64,000 bases of DNA from Pyrenophora tritici-repentis (lineage: Eukaryota > Ascomycota > Dothideomycetes > Pleosporales > Pleosporaceae). Every line of letters starts with the position of its first letter. Position 1 is the stretch's first letter. The DNA is taken from contig NC_089390.1 in assembly GCF_003171515.1 (NCBI RefSeq), positions 1,054,001 to 1,118,000 on the forward strand, given 5' to 3'. The notes beneath the pieces were generated by a model. That model was not told the origin of the DNA. It saw only the letters and a program-made list of their open reading frames with translations, and searched no databases. Shown one piece after another: positions 54,891 through 64,000 of this stretch. The translations under genes were made by a program, and so were the position numbers.

Positions 54891-56641
54891 ATGGACTACG
54901 CCGCACCAGCCGCCAGGATACCGAGATTCTACCGCCAACGGCAGAATATCCCACTCAACGACCAAGAGGAGCATCCTGCGCCGGCCAGTTGTGAGCCGGA
55001 ACCCAGACGAGAGGACATGGGCAGAGCTCATCGCTTCTTTCACCGCCGCGCAGCCCACGGGAACACGCGTGTAGTCACGGTTGCCGTCGAGGTTGTTGCT
55101 ACTGTCGACACCAACGGGAAGTTGGTTGCGGAGGAGACTCTGGCGCCCGTCACACCACAGGTCCCTACTCCGGCAGTCACGGCAGCAGTCCCCGCATCAC
55201 AGCCCTCGGTGCGTCCAGCAGCGCAGCAGCCCCTCCCGTCTGTCCAACTGCCTGCTGTACCGGCTGTGCCTACAGTAGCTCTCCCTGTCTTGCCAGTCGT
55301 GCCAGCCGTTCCCACAGTGCCGGTTCCCGTGTTGCCATCTGTACCAGCAGTACCGCCTTTTCCTAGCGATCTCACCGTCCCTGGATATCCCTATTCTACA
55401 GACGTTCCTGTTGCGCAACCTGCATCTCCAGAGGTCCCCAGCGCATCGCCAGTGCCGACAGGTGGACCCGGAAGTACCGTCAGACCACCTGGAGTCCCAA
55501 ATCTATCGCTCCTTTCGTCAATACATTCCGGAAATTCGACCGCGTCCAGTAAGTGCATGAATGTGTTTTGTTTGACCAATCTAACATTACAGGCACTGTG
55601 CTGTCTTCGTTTGTTTCTCTGGGCAGCATCTCGGCCCCGACAGCGACAGAGCTCGTCGCCTCCATTGCCGATGCGCCAACTTTGGCGTCTGCATCACAGT
55701 CTTTACCCACATCCAGCTCTTTGCGATCTTCGACATCTTTGACATCTTCGACATCTTCGGCATCTTCAAAATCTTCGACGTCAAAATCTTCGACGTCCTT
55801 GACATCTGCGACATCGACATCAACATCTGCCGAGTCTCGTTCTGCTAGTCGCTCCGCATCTACCCCTGATGCGTCCACGACGGCCGTCTACTATGGCGGC
55901 GGCGGCGGTAATGCGCCTGGAACGGTGACTTCCCCTGCTGCAGCCACGTCAACTGCTTCTGGTGCAGCTGCCAGCAGCCCCTCTCCACTTGAGACTCCAC
56001 AAGTAGTCGGGAGTATAGTAGGCAGTCTTGCTGGTGCTGCGCTTATCCTCGCTCTAATCCTATTGCTTCTCCGACGCCACAAGCGAAAGAGAGGCGGTGC
56101 GCTGCAACTCACTGGCGACGATCATATCGAAAACCCCCAGTCTGTCAGACAGGCGCCTGCGAGTAGCAGTCTTGTCCCTGCAGCCTTTCTCCACCGCTTC
56201 TCTGCCATGTCGGGCAAGACAGCAGACACCACCACCAGCGCTGGTGAGAGGAGCTTCCAGAGGGTGTCTGGCCGCAAACTCCCCTCCGCATTCAGCGAGG
56301 GCATGACATCGGACCAGTTTGCTGGCGGAAGCACAATGTCTGGTTCGTCCTTCTACCAGGATGAGCACGGTGTCTATGGCGGCCCGGGCCTGTCAAAAGA
56401 GTTTGGAAAGGAGATTGGCGACTCCTCTCTTAACCGCGAGTCAGGACCGATGAACATCCGGCCTGGCCCAGCCAAAACACCAGTCATACGGCACCCCGAA
56501 GACGACAACCCCTTTTCGGACCGCAACTACCTGAGCCCACCGCAGTCGCCCAACACCGAGCCCCCTCCTAGAGGCACGCTTGGAAGAAGCCTGCCCTCAG
56601 CCGATGGGTCGCGCTCGAGCAGATTCACGGAGAATGTCTGA
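54891..56641 (+). CDS. Ser/Thr-rich single-pass membrane protein (Mid2/WSC-like layout)
   Basis: Exon 1 (54891-55548) and exon 2 (55593-56641) are joined by a 44-base intron. The protein has a charged N-terminal part, a Pro/Val repeat region (VQLPAVPAVPTVALPVLP onward), a Ser/Thr/Ala stalk encoded by a nine-base-like repeat (about 55728-55830), and a Gly run (YYGGGGGNA). One strong membrane helix follows (VVGSIVGSLAGAALILALIL plus LLLRRHKRKR stop-transfer). The cytosolic tail of about 190 residues is rich in Ser, Pro and Gly. The layout (stalk, helix, RRHKRKR, tail) is that of fungal stress sensors and mucin-like proteins. No cleavable signal peptide is seen at this ATG, so topology may depend on the internal helix or an unseen upstream exon. 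Confidence 0.75.
55728..55830 (+). repeat. Imperfect GACATCTTC-type coding minisatellite
   Basis: Repeated units of about nine bases (variants of TCGACATCT and CGTCAAAATCT) encode the Ser/Thr stalk of the surface protein. Units diverge slightly. Such coding repeats commonly vary in number between strains. Confidence 0.7.
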
Positions 56642-57439
56642 ACGAGCCTTTACCCCTTCTTACACTCGCTCAATCTCTTTACCTCACGACACGCATGAAC
56701 GTGCGTATTGCTTTATCTGCATTGTATCTACCGTCTCGATTGTCGGCGGTCTGTCTTGTATACCCCTGGATCCGCTCGACAAATTCGATACTCACCACAT
56801 ACTGTCCTTAATCGGGTCGCATTACCGCGGCCTAGAATAATGTCTTGTCGGTCTCCACTTCTGCTTTTTTACATTTGTCTGGTTTCGATTCGTACGAGCT
56901 GCCGTTTGGGAGCAGTGCGCAGTTACACCCTGGTTGCTTGATAGAGATACCCAGGTCCGCCCGTTTGTTTACAGGTCGTGTATATATGCTGCGTCAAGGT
57001 AGCCCATGCATGTAGTCGCCATGTTTGACATGTATTGCGATTCGTGCAGGCTAGAGGTCTATTTGTAGAGTCGGTTAGGTTTATCCCTGACCAATGCACA
57101 AAAGTTTGATCTTGAATGTCGTTGTAGTTGTGATGTGGGTCGCTTCAGGCTTGGCGCGCCGAGAAGACTATGTTATCGCAGGACCATCTCCTAGAACGGT
57201 TCATGCTGCAAAGAATGTGATGTCAGCGTGCGCAATCGGTTAGCTCAGCCACAACCACAGCCGTTACAGCCTAGTCACGCACTGCCCCGAGATCGACGGC
57301 ATGCTTGATGTGCTCCTAGCGTATAAGGCCGGCAACCTGTTTATATATAAGCTTGTGCGTCTGAGGAAGTATTTCTAGCCTTGTCAACTCTTCTATCACT
57401 CTATCAACTCTTTCAACGCTTCTGATCATCACCTACAAC
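56642..57439. promoter_or_regulatory. Intergenic region with TATA box for the LURP-one-related gene
   Basis: TTTATATATAAGC at about 57340-57352 lies roughly 90 bases before the ATG at 57440 and is followed by a C/T-rich leader (CTCTTCTATCACTCTATCAAC). This resembles a strongly expressed fungal promoter. The remainder is the 3' flank of the upstream gene and shows no gene. Confidence 0.55.
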
Positions 57440-58136
57440 ATGGCCTCCCTCGCCCCATCTCCTCAAGCCATTGGCGTATTCTCTCAGTTCATCGCTCAAG
57501 GCCCAGAGACGCTTGTTATGAAGGAAAAGGTCATGTCTCTCACCGGCGACAGCTTCAGCATCAAGCTCGCAAACGGTACGCCCCTGTTGAAAGTCGAGGG
57601 CAAAGTCATGAGCATCTCAGGACGAAAGAAGATGTTTGACATGCAAGGCAACCACATATGCAGCCTTGTCAAGGAGCATTTCCACATCCACACGACGTTT
57701 GCAGTGGAGGATCCCAGTGGTGCGAAGATCATGGAGGTGAAGAGTAATTTCAAGTGTAAGTTTAGATGGAAGGTGTAGCGGAGGTAGTTGCTAATCATCT
57801 TGGCAGTGTTCGGAAGCAAGGCAACTGCAACCTTTACCTCGCAAAGCGGAAAGCAGGAGACTCTTGTTATGCATGGCAACTATTTCGATACCAGCGCTGA
57901 TATTATTGATGAAGCACAGGGGGGTATGTTTGATGACTCGTGGTGTGACTTGATGTTATGCTAACTGTCAAGCAGGCTTCATCGTCGCACGTATCAACCG
58001 CAAAATCCTCAGCGGCAAAGATATACTTTTCGGCCAGCAAACATACGGCGTGCAGATTGCACCGGGTGTAGATATGGCGCTCATTGCTGCTCTCTGCATC
58101 TGCCTGGATGAGAAGAACAACGAGCAATCAGGCTAA
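57440..58136 (+). CDS. LURP-one-related / tubby C-terminal-like (LOR) domain protein, three exons
   Basis: Exons: 57440-57755, 57807-57923 and 57976-58136, all phases consistent, about 197 aa. The single-domain beta-barrel pattern is clear: ETLVMKEKVMSLTGDSFSIK, TPLLKVEGKVMSISGRKKMF, DMQGNHICSLVKEHFHIHTT, KIMEVKSNFKLFGSKATATF, TLVMHGNYFDTSADI, GGFIVARINRKILSGKDILF and YGVQIAPGVDMALIAALCIC. These segments match the LOR family, related to tubby and phospholipid scramblase. Family members may bind membrane lipids; the fungal role is unknown. It is the last gene before a convergent small ORF, 8 bases away. Confidence 0.88.
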
Positions 58137-58143
58137 ATACCCC

Positions 58144-58359
58144 CTATTGTTTCCATGACGAATGAATGAGTCTTTTTACCATTTCCTCGATTGCTTCCTT
58201 CTCTTTGTCGTCACAACGCATGAAGTGGTCTGGGATTGAATACATCCCAGGCATACTAGTTAATGATAACGAATACCAAACATCTCGCCCATCGGGCAAC
58301 TTAGCCCAATATACATCATCAAAGCCCACTTGATACGAGACAAAGCTGCCGCGTTTCAT
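58144..58359 (-). CDS. Small hypothetical protein (71 aa), possibly a terminal exon
   Basis: The frame MKRGSFVSYQVGFDDVYWAK, then PDGRDVWYSLSLTSMPGMYS and a charged end has plausible coding composition with evenly spread aromatic residues. The ATG is preceded by CACTTTCAG, a good 3' splice site, so this may be the last exon of a longer minus-strand gene, although I found no convincing upstream exon. I do not recognise the product. Confidence 0.4.
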   Translation of the reverse strand: MKRGSFVSYQVGFDDVYWAKLPDGRDVWYSLSLTSMPGMYSIPDHFMRCDDKEKEAIEEMVKRLIHSSWKQ

Positions 58360-58957
58360 GTCTGAAAGTGTCGCCTCGGGCCTTGTGACTGGAACGCAAT
58401 GACAACGACTGACACGATTGAATGCAAATCCTCAAACACGTTATAACGGCATGCCCATGGCAATCAGTATTCAATGACAGTTTCGAGAAAATGGTGGAAG
58501 GCGTGAAGAATAAGCGCAAAGAATGACAAACAAGATAGGAGTAACCCATGTATTAGAGAGTGATCCTAGTCCATTCACCTCATGTGCCTCCCCTTTCTAT
58601 GCCTAGCCTACTGCAAACAACGAGAATGAGAGTTTTACAAAGTCAAGACGAGGAAATAGCCCGTAAAACATGATGCGGGTGATGGAACAACAAGTCAAGG
58701 AAAGAACTGAAAAAAGAGTGATGATAGTGAAATATGCTTGAAAACGCCATGTGATGAATGCTACGCTGGACGCAAGGAAAGTCGGTCTTCTTCAGAAAAC
58801 GTATATCCTTCTTACAACCTCTTCCTCTGTGTCTTCTTCGACACCACCTTCTCACCGGACACGCCTTGCGTATGCGGTCCTGAGGCAATGTATTGGCCTG
58901 GACGGATAACGCGGTGTAGCTGGAGCTGGAGCTAGGACATATGAATCATATTCTCAT
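58360..58957. other. Intergenic region
   Basis: The stretch holds the upstream part of the small ORF and the 3' flank of the F-box/WD40 gene. No coding model, RNA or repeat is recognised. Confidence 0.4.
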
Positions 58958-61131
58958 TCACTTGGACCCAACGAGTAATTCAGACCCTGGCACGTCATGT
59001 CCAAAGTCAAGGATCAATGTCCTTCCATCCTGGCTCGTGGCTACAACACGTCTGTAATCGCTCTTGGCTGATAGAATCCAGCTTGTTGTCCAGTTTTTGT
59101 AAACGGCATATGTCTGACCGGTTTCGTAGTCGGAGACTTGAATGCTCTGGTCGTATGAACCAGAGACGATGCGGCCGTTGAATGCGTCGAGGAACAGAGA
59201 ACGCACAAGGCCATCGTGCTTGACTCTGCTGTGGACAAGCTCACCGGTCGACGCATCAAACTTGTATACAACATGGTCGTTGCCACCTGCGAGCACGTAC
59301 TTGGCGTCATCGGAGAATTCAACAGCTGCAAGGCCACGGTCCTCTGACGGAAAGTCCTTGATGGAAACACCAGTCTCCAAGTTCCAGAGCTTGGCAATGC
59401 CGTCGCCACTAGCAGAGACGAGGAAGTTGCCACGTAGCTGGACAGCGTTGACGGGTCCGCGGTGGCCCTTGAGTGTGCGGATGCAGTTGCCCGTCTTGCG
59501 ATCCCAGACTTTGATCATGGCGTCCTTGGAGCATGAGATGATGTACTTGTCGTCGAGGCACACATCAAGAACACCGGCCTCGTGTCCGCGAAGTCGGTAC
59601 ATTGGAACGTATTCGTCACCAGTAATGTCCCACACAATGCAGGTGTAGTCTGAAGATCCAGTCACCATAATCTCGCTGTCATACTGGAGGCACAGAATGG
59701 ACGCATCGTGGTAGTCGATAGGAACCGTGTAGATTTCGTTGCCGACCTTGGTTCCGTTCATGGATGCATGGCTGATGACGCGTTCCGGTCTCTCTTCCAT
59801 GGACGGGGGAGTGTTTGCCGTTGGACGGTGGTTGGGTCCACCGTATACCCTGATGCATTTGTAAGTTTTGAGGTCCCATACACGAATGGTCCGGTCACGC
59901 GAGCCGGTAATGGCCTTGTTCTCGTCAAACTGGCAGCAGTAGACGCTGTCGGTGTGGCCGTTGAGGTAGATGGCAGCGGGGGTTCCAGTCTTCCATCGGG
60001 CGTCGATGATGCTCCTGGCCTCGAACATTCTCTTCCAGTCCTGTGCAGGAGCAGGGTTGCCGCCCGACATCTTGCCGGTGCCCAGACCACCCATCTGGAT
60101 CGGGGCGGGTGACACGTGTACCTCGGGCTCGTGTTTGCGGAGGAAGACGTTTCGCCATACGTGTGGCGACGATGCGTGTTCGTGCCAGCTGCGAGAGACG
60201 CGCTCGGCACGGACCAGGGATGCTGCGTCGAGGTTGGAAAGGACCGTGGTAGCGAGTTCAGCAGGGAGGCGTTGGAAGGGGTCGACTTTGGCACGGTTAG
60301 CTTGGTCACCACGTAGCAGTGCCACGACTTACTCATCTTCTTCTCTGTCACGCTGTCGGCCCGCACAATCGGCGAGGCACACGTCATGTCGACACCGCTC
60401 TCGTTGTCTTTGATGTCGTCGTCGCGCATCGACGGGGTGATGAGGCCATTGAGGAAACGTTGCGTGTGTTCTTGCTCGCGGCGGAGCTGGTTCTGGCGGT
60501 CCTGGTTGGCGGCGGCGGCTGCTTGTCGTGCGGCCGAGCCTGGAAGGACGGGGGGATAGGCGGGGGCAGTGAAGACGTTCTTGAGGTCGGTCGATGGCCC
60601 TGAAGCGGTAGGGCGGCGGCGCATGCTACTCAGGCGCTTGAAGGGAGAAAAGACTTTTGAGTTGAGCGGCGTGCTGGGCGGCTGTTGGAACGTGGGAATG
60701 CCCGAGTCTTGGTGCTGCAGGGGCTGTCGTTGATGGTCGGTAGCGAGTGGTTTGGCCGTGCTCGACGAGGGAAGTGACTCAAAGAGAGAGTGAATGGAGC
60801 CACGACGGCGCTGTGCGGGCGTTGCTGAAGAAACAGACGACATGCGCCGGCGCGTCTTTTGTCGGGTGAAACTGCCCGTGACGGCCCCAATGGCGCGGGA
60901 GAAGGAGCTTGACTGTGAGTGCTGTGACGAGCCGTCGACGTGCATGGTGGCCTCGTTGACGGCATCGAGCATGTTTGCGTCCTTCATGTCCTGGTGGTAG
61001 TGCGTGGGGAACGTCTGCGAGATTGTGCGCTTCATCGTGTGCGGCGGCGGTACGGGGGCAGCGCTGTCGTCGTCTACGTCGGAGGAGGTCTTGGGCCGGT
61101 GCGACAGGATTGACTGTCTGCGCGCCGACAT
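58958..61131 (-). CDS. F-box / WD40-repeat SCF ubiquitin-ligase substrate receptor
   Basis: Exon 1 (61131-60333) encodes a disordered Ser/Arg/Gln-rich N-terminus of about 265 residues. A 47-base intron (60332-60286, GTAAGT, CTAAC branch, CAAAG end) joins in frame to exon 2. Exon 2 begins with the F-box: IDPFQRLPAELATTVLSNLD, SLVRAERVSRSWHEHASSPH, VWRNVFLRK. WD40 repeats follow: YLNGHTDSVYCCQFDENKAI with TGSRDRTIRVWDLKTYKCIR; ILCLQYDSEIMVTGSSDYTC; YRLRGHEAGVLDVCLDDKYI; TLKGHRGPVNAVQLRGNFLV; and at least two weaker ones. It would recruit phosphorylated targets to Skp1-cullin. It resembles fungal FWD1/Pof1/Met30-type receptors; exact orthology is unsettled. The start may be 61131 or 61143. Confidence 0.88.
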
Positions 61132-61703
61132 TGATGCTGGCACGTCGGGCAGGCGTTGGCAAACTCGCTAAACGTGGCGATTCAGATGGACGACGGCAAA
61201 GGAGCGGCGCTGGTCGGGCAAAGGATGGCGAGACGCTGTGCGATGGGCTGACGAAGAGAGCGTGCACAGCAACTCTGATGCCGTGAAATGAAGCCGGAAA
61301 GGAGCCGGGACGATGGCGAGAAAAGGAGGGTGAGGGCGGAAACAAGGACGGCAGAACGCTGGCACGGGAGGGTATCGCATAAGTACCAAGTAGAGTGGAG
61401 GAAAAGGCAAAGCAGCCAGAGTCTGCGGCAACACTAGCTAAGGAGAGGTGCAGGGAGTGATGTGACATTACTCTCTCCTGCAGCCGATCTCAACTCCGGT
61501 TCGAGTGCGTCCCGAACCTGGTCTGTTCACAAAGCAACACCATCCCTGCCGCCTCCGTCGCCATAACCACGCCTGACGCTCAAACAAAATCCTCTGACCG
61601 TTGTCGTTGCTGCCACCACACCCACACCACACACCGCTCCCACCGTTTGCACCTGAATCGCTTTGAGACGATACGCGAAACCAACCAAACGCTGCAAAAC
61701 ATC
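61132..61703. other. Divergent intergenic region
   Basis: The gap between the F-box gene and the DUF7704-like gene is 570 bases. It holds two promoters and a C/A-rich leader before 61704. Frames on the minus strand here are extensions of reading frame without conserved features. Confidence 0.45.
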
Positions 61704-62249
61704 ATGGCTACTGCCCCGCCCGCACCAGTCCCCAGTCTGTACCGCTTTGTCTTTCTCTGGCTGGAGCCCGTTTCCACCCTCACAGGCGCCGTCTATGCCT
61801 ACTTCTTCCAGCCCATCTACCTCAACCTCACCCATGCCCCCAGTGCTCCCGGCTCCGACATTCCCATTGCTACAAGCGTCGTCCTAGCCCAGCTAGCCAA
61901 CTTGTACCTTGGCTTGAGTTTGATCGAAGCCTCTATCCTGCGCGCAACCACCGAACTCAAGGTCTGGAACGCCCTCATCGTCTGTCTGCTGCTCGCCGAC
62001 TTTGGGCACCTGTATTCCGTCCTACCCCTTGGCGCCCATGTCTACTGGGCCTATTGGCGGTGGAACGCCATTGACTACGGCAACGTCCCTTTTGTCTACT
62101 TTCTCGCCATTACCCGCATCTGCATGCTCTTGCGCCTAGGTTTCCCCAGCCAAGGTGTGAGTGAAGGTGTGAGTGAAGGTGTGAGTGAAGGTGTGAGTGA
62201 AGGTGTGAGTGAAGGTGTGAGTGAAGGTGAGAGGTTGAAGAGCACATGA
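61704..62249 (+). CDS. Four-helix membrane protein (DUF7704-like), C-terminus altered by a minisatellite
   Basis: The product begins MATAPPAPVPSLYRFVFLWL and has four hydrophobic segments: VSTLTGAVYAYFF, TSVVLAQLANLYLGLSLIEA, WNALIVCLLLADFGHLYSVL and YGNVPFVYFLAITRICMLLR. This matches small fungal integral membrane proteins of the DUF7704 type, of unknown function. The conserved domain ends near LLRLGFPS. It is followed by six tandem GVSE units from a 12-base repeat and then a stop. Because each repeat contains a 5' splice-site-like GTGAGT, the original gene may have had an intron here, so the reading of the last 40 residues is uncertain. Confidence 0.75.
   Translation: MATAPPAPVPSLYRFVFLWLEPVSTLTGAVYAYFFQPIYLNLTHAPSAPGSDIPIATSVVLAQLANLYLGLSLIEASILRATTELKVWNALIVCLLLADFGHLYSVLPLGAHVYWAYWRWNAIDYGNVPFVYFLAITRICMLLRLGFPSQGVSEGVSEGVSEGVSEGVSEGVSEGERLKST
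62154..62225 (+). repeat. Six perfect 12-base tandem units (GGTGTGAGTGAA)
   Basis: Six identical units encode GVSE in the frame of the DUF7704-like protein. Every unit contains GTGAGT, the consensus 5' splice site. The array is immediately followed by GGTGAGAGG. Confidence 0.95.
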
Positions 62250-62481
62250 CGTGCTAGGCGAACCTTCAACCCAAGCCATGCCCCTAGCTCACCACTACGG
62301 CTATCGTAATCTCAATCCATCTCAAACCAATTGCACCGTGATAGCTCAACTTTCTGTCCTGCCATTCGCCCGCCAAATGCCATCAATCCGCAGTAGGCAA
62401 CCTAACCGAGTGGGAATACCCCAGATCCACCCTCGCATACCCTGTCCGCGTAGAGCGCCACACTTCTACACCGCCCAATTC

Positions 62482-62826
62482 TCACCACCTCACCATGTTA
62501 CTAAATGCTTTCTCAACCATTTCTTGCATATAGCTGACGCATACCCCCCCTGCATCCACCATACATTTTATCGCCTCTCGCCTCTGCTCAAACCCAGCCA
62601 ACAGATCGCTGACACATCTCGAAGAAAAAACATCTCCAAAAGACTGCGCGTGGCGTACTTGGCTGCATGCAGCTTGCCGAGAATAGCTGCGTGCCTCGCC
62701 ACGCTCTTCTCAGCCTTGCCCTGCATAGCCGCAGGTCAACAAGGGCGGCATGCGCTTCCGCAACACTCAACGTCATACCTCTCTATTCGCTTCCTGCACC
62801 CTCGGAACTGTCCGGGTCGTGTACAT
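62482..62826 (-). CDS. Candidate small gene with an apparent 1-base frameshift; unknown product
   Basis: Exon 1 (62826-62779) encodes MYTTRTVPRVQEANRE. A 58-base intron (62778-62721, GTATGA...CTATGCAG) leads in phase 0 to exon 2, which reads GKAEKSVARHAAILGKLHAA, KYATRSLLEMFF and then soon stops. One base after a run of six T the next frame stays open to 62482 as LLAGFEQRREAIKCMVDAG and ends SNMVRW. Both halves have natural helical coding character, so a real gene with a homopolymer indel or a damaged gene is likely. The ATG is preceded by a CTCTGCAG acceptor-like site, so an upstream exon may exist. I do not recognise the family. Confidence 0.35.
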
Positions 62827-63299
62827 CTGCAGAGTAATGTTGAGGTAACGTGTGTCGTCGGAAACGTCCCAAGACTGCTACCATGGGTCGACGCTGTTAG
62901 GCTCTCCATGACATGTGTCTTGCATCATGTCAAACCACGCGGTCGCTACCTTTTGCACTGTACCATGGTTCGCCAGTGTTCTCGCCGACTCGATGCTAGT
63001 TCGGTTCTGTAATCCGCCGTCATCTTATATCGGTAGCGCTTTCGCCCTGGTCAGGTGTAGAGTGCGGGGAAGGGATTACCCATCGCTACATCACTTACAA
63101 AGTCTATCTGCTCAAGTGCAGCGCATGTCAATGCCCACTGACGGGATGTCGTGTTTCAACCACGGCGGCATTTATGCGGGTCGTGCAAAATCAACCAGGA
63201 CTTTATCGCGAGAAATTGGTAGATGACTATTGTTTCTAGTTAGTCAACGTAGTCTGCATTGTGGTGTCCGGTTGGCTATCAATACATCAACGGCAGCGA
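62827..63299. other. Intergenic region
   Basis: About 470 bases lie between the candidate small gene and the stop of the BTB gene. No supported gene is visible. It might hold an upstream exon of the candidate gene. Confidence 0.35.
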
Positions 63300-64000
63300 C
63301 TAAGATTCGTGTACCGTAAACCATCCCGCTTTCTTCTCCTTTTGGTCTCTGAAGTAGCAAGCAAACGACTCTGACTCTTCCAGTTGTTTGGTTTGTTCGA
63401 TCAGTATGGCGGTTCCCAGTGCCGGAAACCTCTCAATCAGCCGTAAAAATGCGGCATGGAATAGGAATATCTTGTTGCGTAGGACCGCCTTGGCAATCAT
63501 TGCCCAGGACCCATCATTCCACTGATCCATGTGATAGCTATGGTACCAATCGATCCACCAGCCCAGGTCTCTTGGTTCCATCTGTTCTGTAACAGTGATG
63601 AACCTCTCTGTCAGCAGATAGACAAAGTGAGGCGAGTCGTAGACTTCACCCAGCTCCCAGAGAGTTACATAGCCCAGTAGGCGCCGAAAGTTATACTGAT
63701 GCTGCGCGGCCCACTTGGACATGCCCGCCATGCCACTTACAGTGCTCACGACTTCCTGCTCCTCGAGTTCGTTGTTATATAGGTACTTGACGAACAAGCG
63801 GAGGAAGAGAGGGTCCTTGTTTTGCACAGAGATGACCTGTTTCCCTTCTGACATGGCCAACATGTTCTGTTTGAAAAAGAAGTGTGGTGTTGTATTCAAT
63901 GCGGAGCTACGCAGACGCTTCTCGAACCAACTGCATCGCTGTAAGATGTATCTGTGGGCGTGCAGCTCGCTGGTGGACCCGTCATGGTTCACGATGATCT
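63300..64000 (-). CDS. BTB/POZ domain protein, 5' end outside the window
   Basis: The frame is open through base 64000. The BTB core is visible at the start of the visible part: HAHRYILQRCSWFEKRLRSS (the conserved surface helix after the first beta strands), ISVQNKDPLFLRLFVKYLYN (strand plus aromatic turn) and the following acidic linker. The C-terminal 130 residues are helical with many Trp and aromatic residues (LGWWIDWYHSYHMDQWNDGS, FLFHAAFLRLIERFPALG), typical of the lineage-expanded fungal BTB proteins of unknown function. It could act as an adaptor for cullin-3, but nothing here shows that. Confidence 0.8.
   Translation of the reverse strand, partial: IIVNHDGSTSELHAHRYILQRCSWFEKRLRSSALNTTPHFFFKQNMLAMSEGKQVISVQNKDPLFLRLFVKYLYNNELEEQEVVSTVSGMAGMSKWAAQHQYNFRRLLGYVTLWELGEVYDSPHFVYLLTERFITVTEQMEPRDLGWWIDWYHSYHMDQWNDGSWAMIAKAVLRNKIFLFHAAFLRLIERFPALGTAILIEQTKQLEESESFACYFRDQKEKKAGWFTVHES

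Noticed and set aside
55587..55826. Minus-strand KMSKMSKM-like repeat protein
   Set aside because: Antisense reading of the Ser/Thr stalk minisatellite of the surface protein.
62251..63012. 253-codon plus-strand open frame after the minisatellite
   Set aside because: It is Pro/His/Arg/Cys-rich with no domain-like pattern, starts right after a stop in a 3' flank, and overlaps better minus-strand coding candidates.
1..64000. CRISPR arrays, prophage, insertion sequences or bacterial operons
   Set aside because: Spliced eukaryotic genes fill the window; no spaced direct-repeat array, transposase or integrase was seen.

Overview
This window is nuclear DNA of a filamentous ascomycete (Pezizomycotina). 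The gene content and style suggest a dothideomycete, probably a Pleosporales species, but that is inference because no database was searched. Genes are dense and lie on both strands. Introns are mostly 40-60 bases, with GTAAGT/GTATGT/GTGAGT donors and CTAAC-type branch sites. I rebuilt most gene models by joining exons across such introns. About 30 protein genes are supported, plus one tRNA-like locus.

Layout. 1-1115 (-): 5' part of a secreted GtaA-type glutaminase. 1454-2907 (-): unknown protein. 3344-4486 (+): CCHC zinc-knuckle gene interrupted by two in-frame TAG codons. 4770-5880 (-): NDUFAF5-like complex I assembly factor. 6128-7831 (+): dynactin p62. 7928-9895 (-): (6-4)-type photolyase/cryptochrome. 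11012-13088 (+): glycogenin. 13434-15156 (+): Dug1/CNDP2-like M20 dipeptidase. 15441-16106 (+): mitoribosomal protein L20. 16205-17358 (-): XRCC2-like recombination protein. 18093-19135 (-): TFIID subunit TAF8. 19572-19989 (+): cytochrome c oxidase subunit VIIa/Cox9 in four tiny exons. 20.0-22.8 kb: gene-free. 22784-27298 (+): Mediator MED15. 27729-29696 (-): alpha/beta hydrolase with unusually long introns. 30502-33486 (+): Zn2Cys6 regulator. 33847-34693 (+): class II aldolase family. 35078-36336 (+): GST-like protein ending in SKL. 36480-36933 (-): Pam18/Tim14. 37218-37984 (+): Rlp24. 38229-39500 (-): fungal rhodopsin-domain membrane protein. 39.5-43.3 kb: poor in genes, with a tRNA-like locus near 41 kb.

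43.3-50.2 kb is the most coherent neighbourhood. It holds a biotin biosynthesis cluster: a fused bioD-bioA gene (-), divergent from bioF (+), followed by bioB (+), with an EamA-type transporter on the far side. BioF ends in ARL, a peroxisomal-type tail, while BioB starts with a mitochondrial-type presequence. The pathway therefore looks split between compartments.

50.3-64 kb: small membrane protein, lipase-like hydrolase with a long charged coiled coil, Ser/Thr-rich single-pass surface protein, LURP-one-related protein, small unknown ORF, F-box/WD40 SCF receptor, DUF7704-like membrane protein ending in a 12-base minisatellite, a candidate small gene, and a BTB protein cut by the window end.

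I found no clearly new multi-gene system. The observations most worth checking are two probable GC-AG introns, two homopolymer frameshift candidates, the TAG-interrupted zinc-knuckle gene, the two peroxisomal tails, and the atypical tRNA-like locus.
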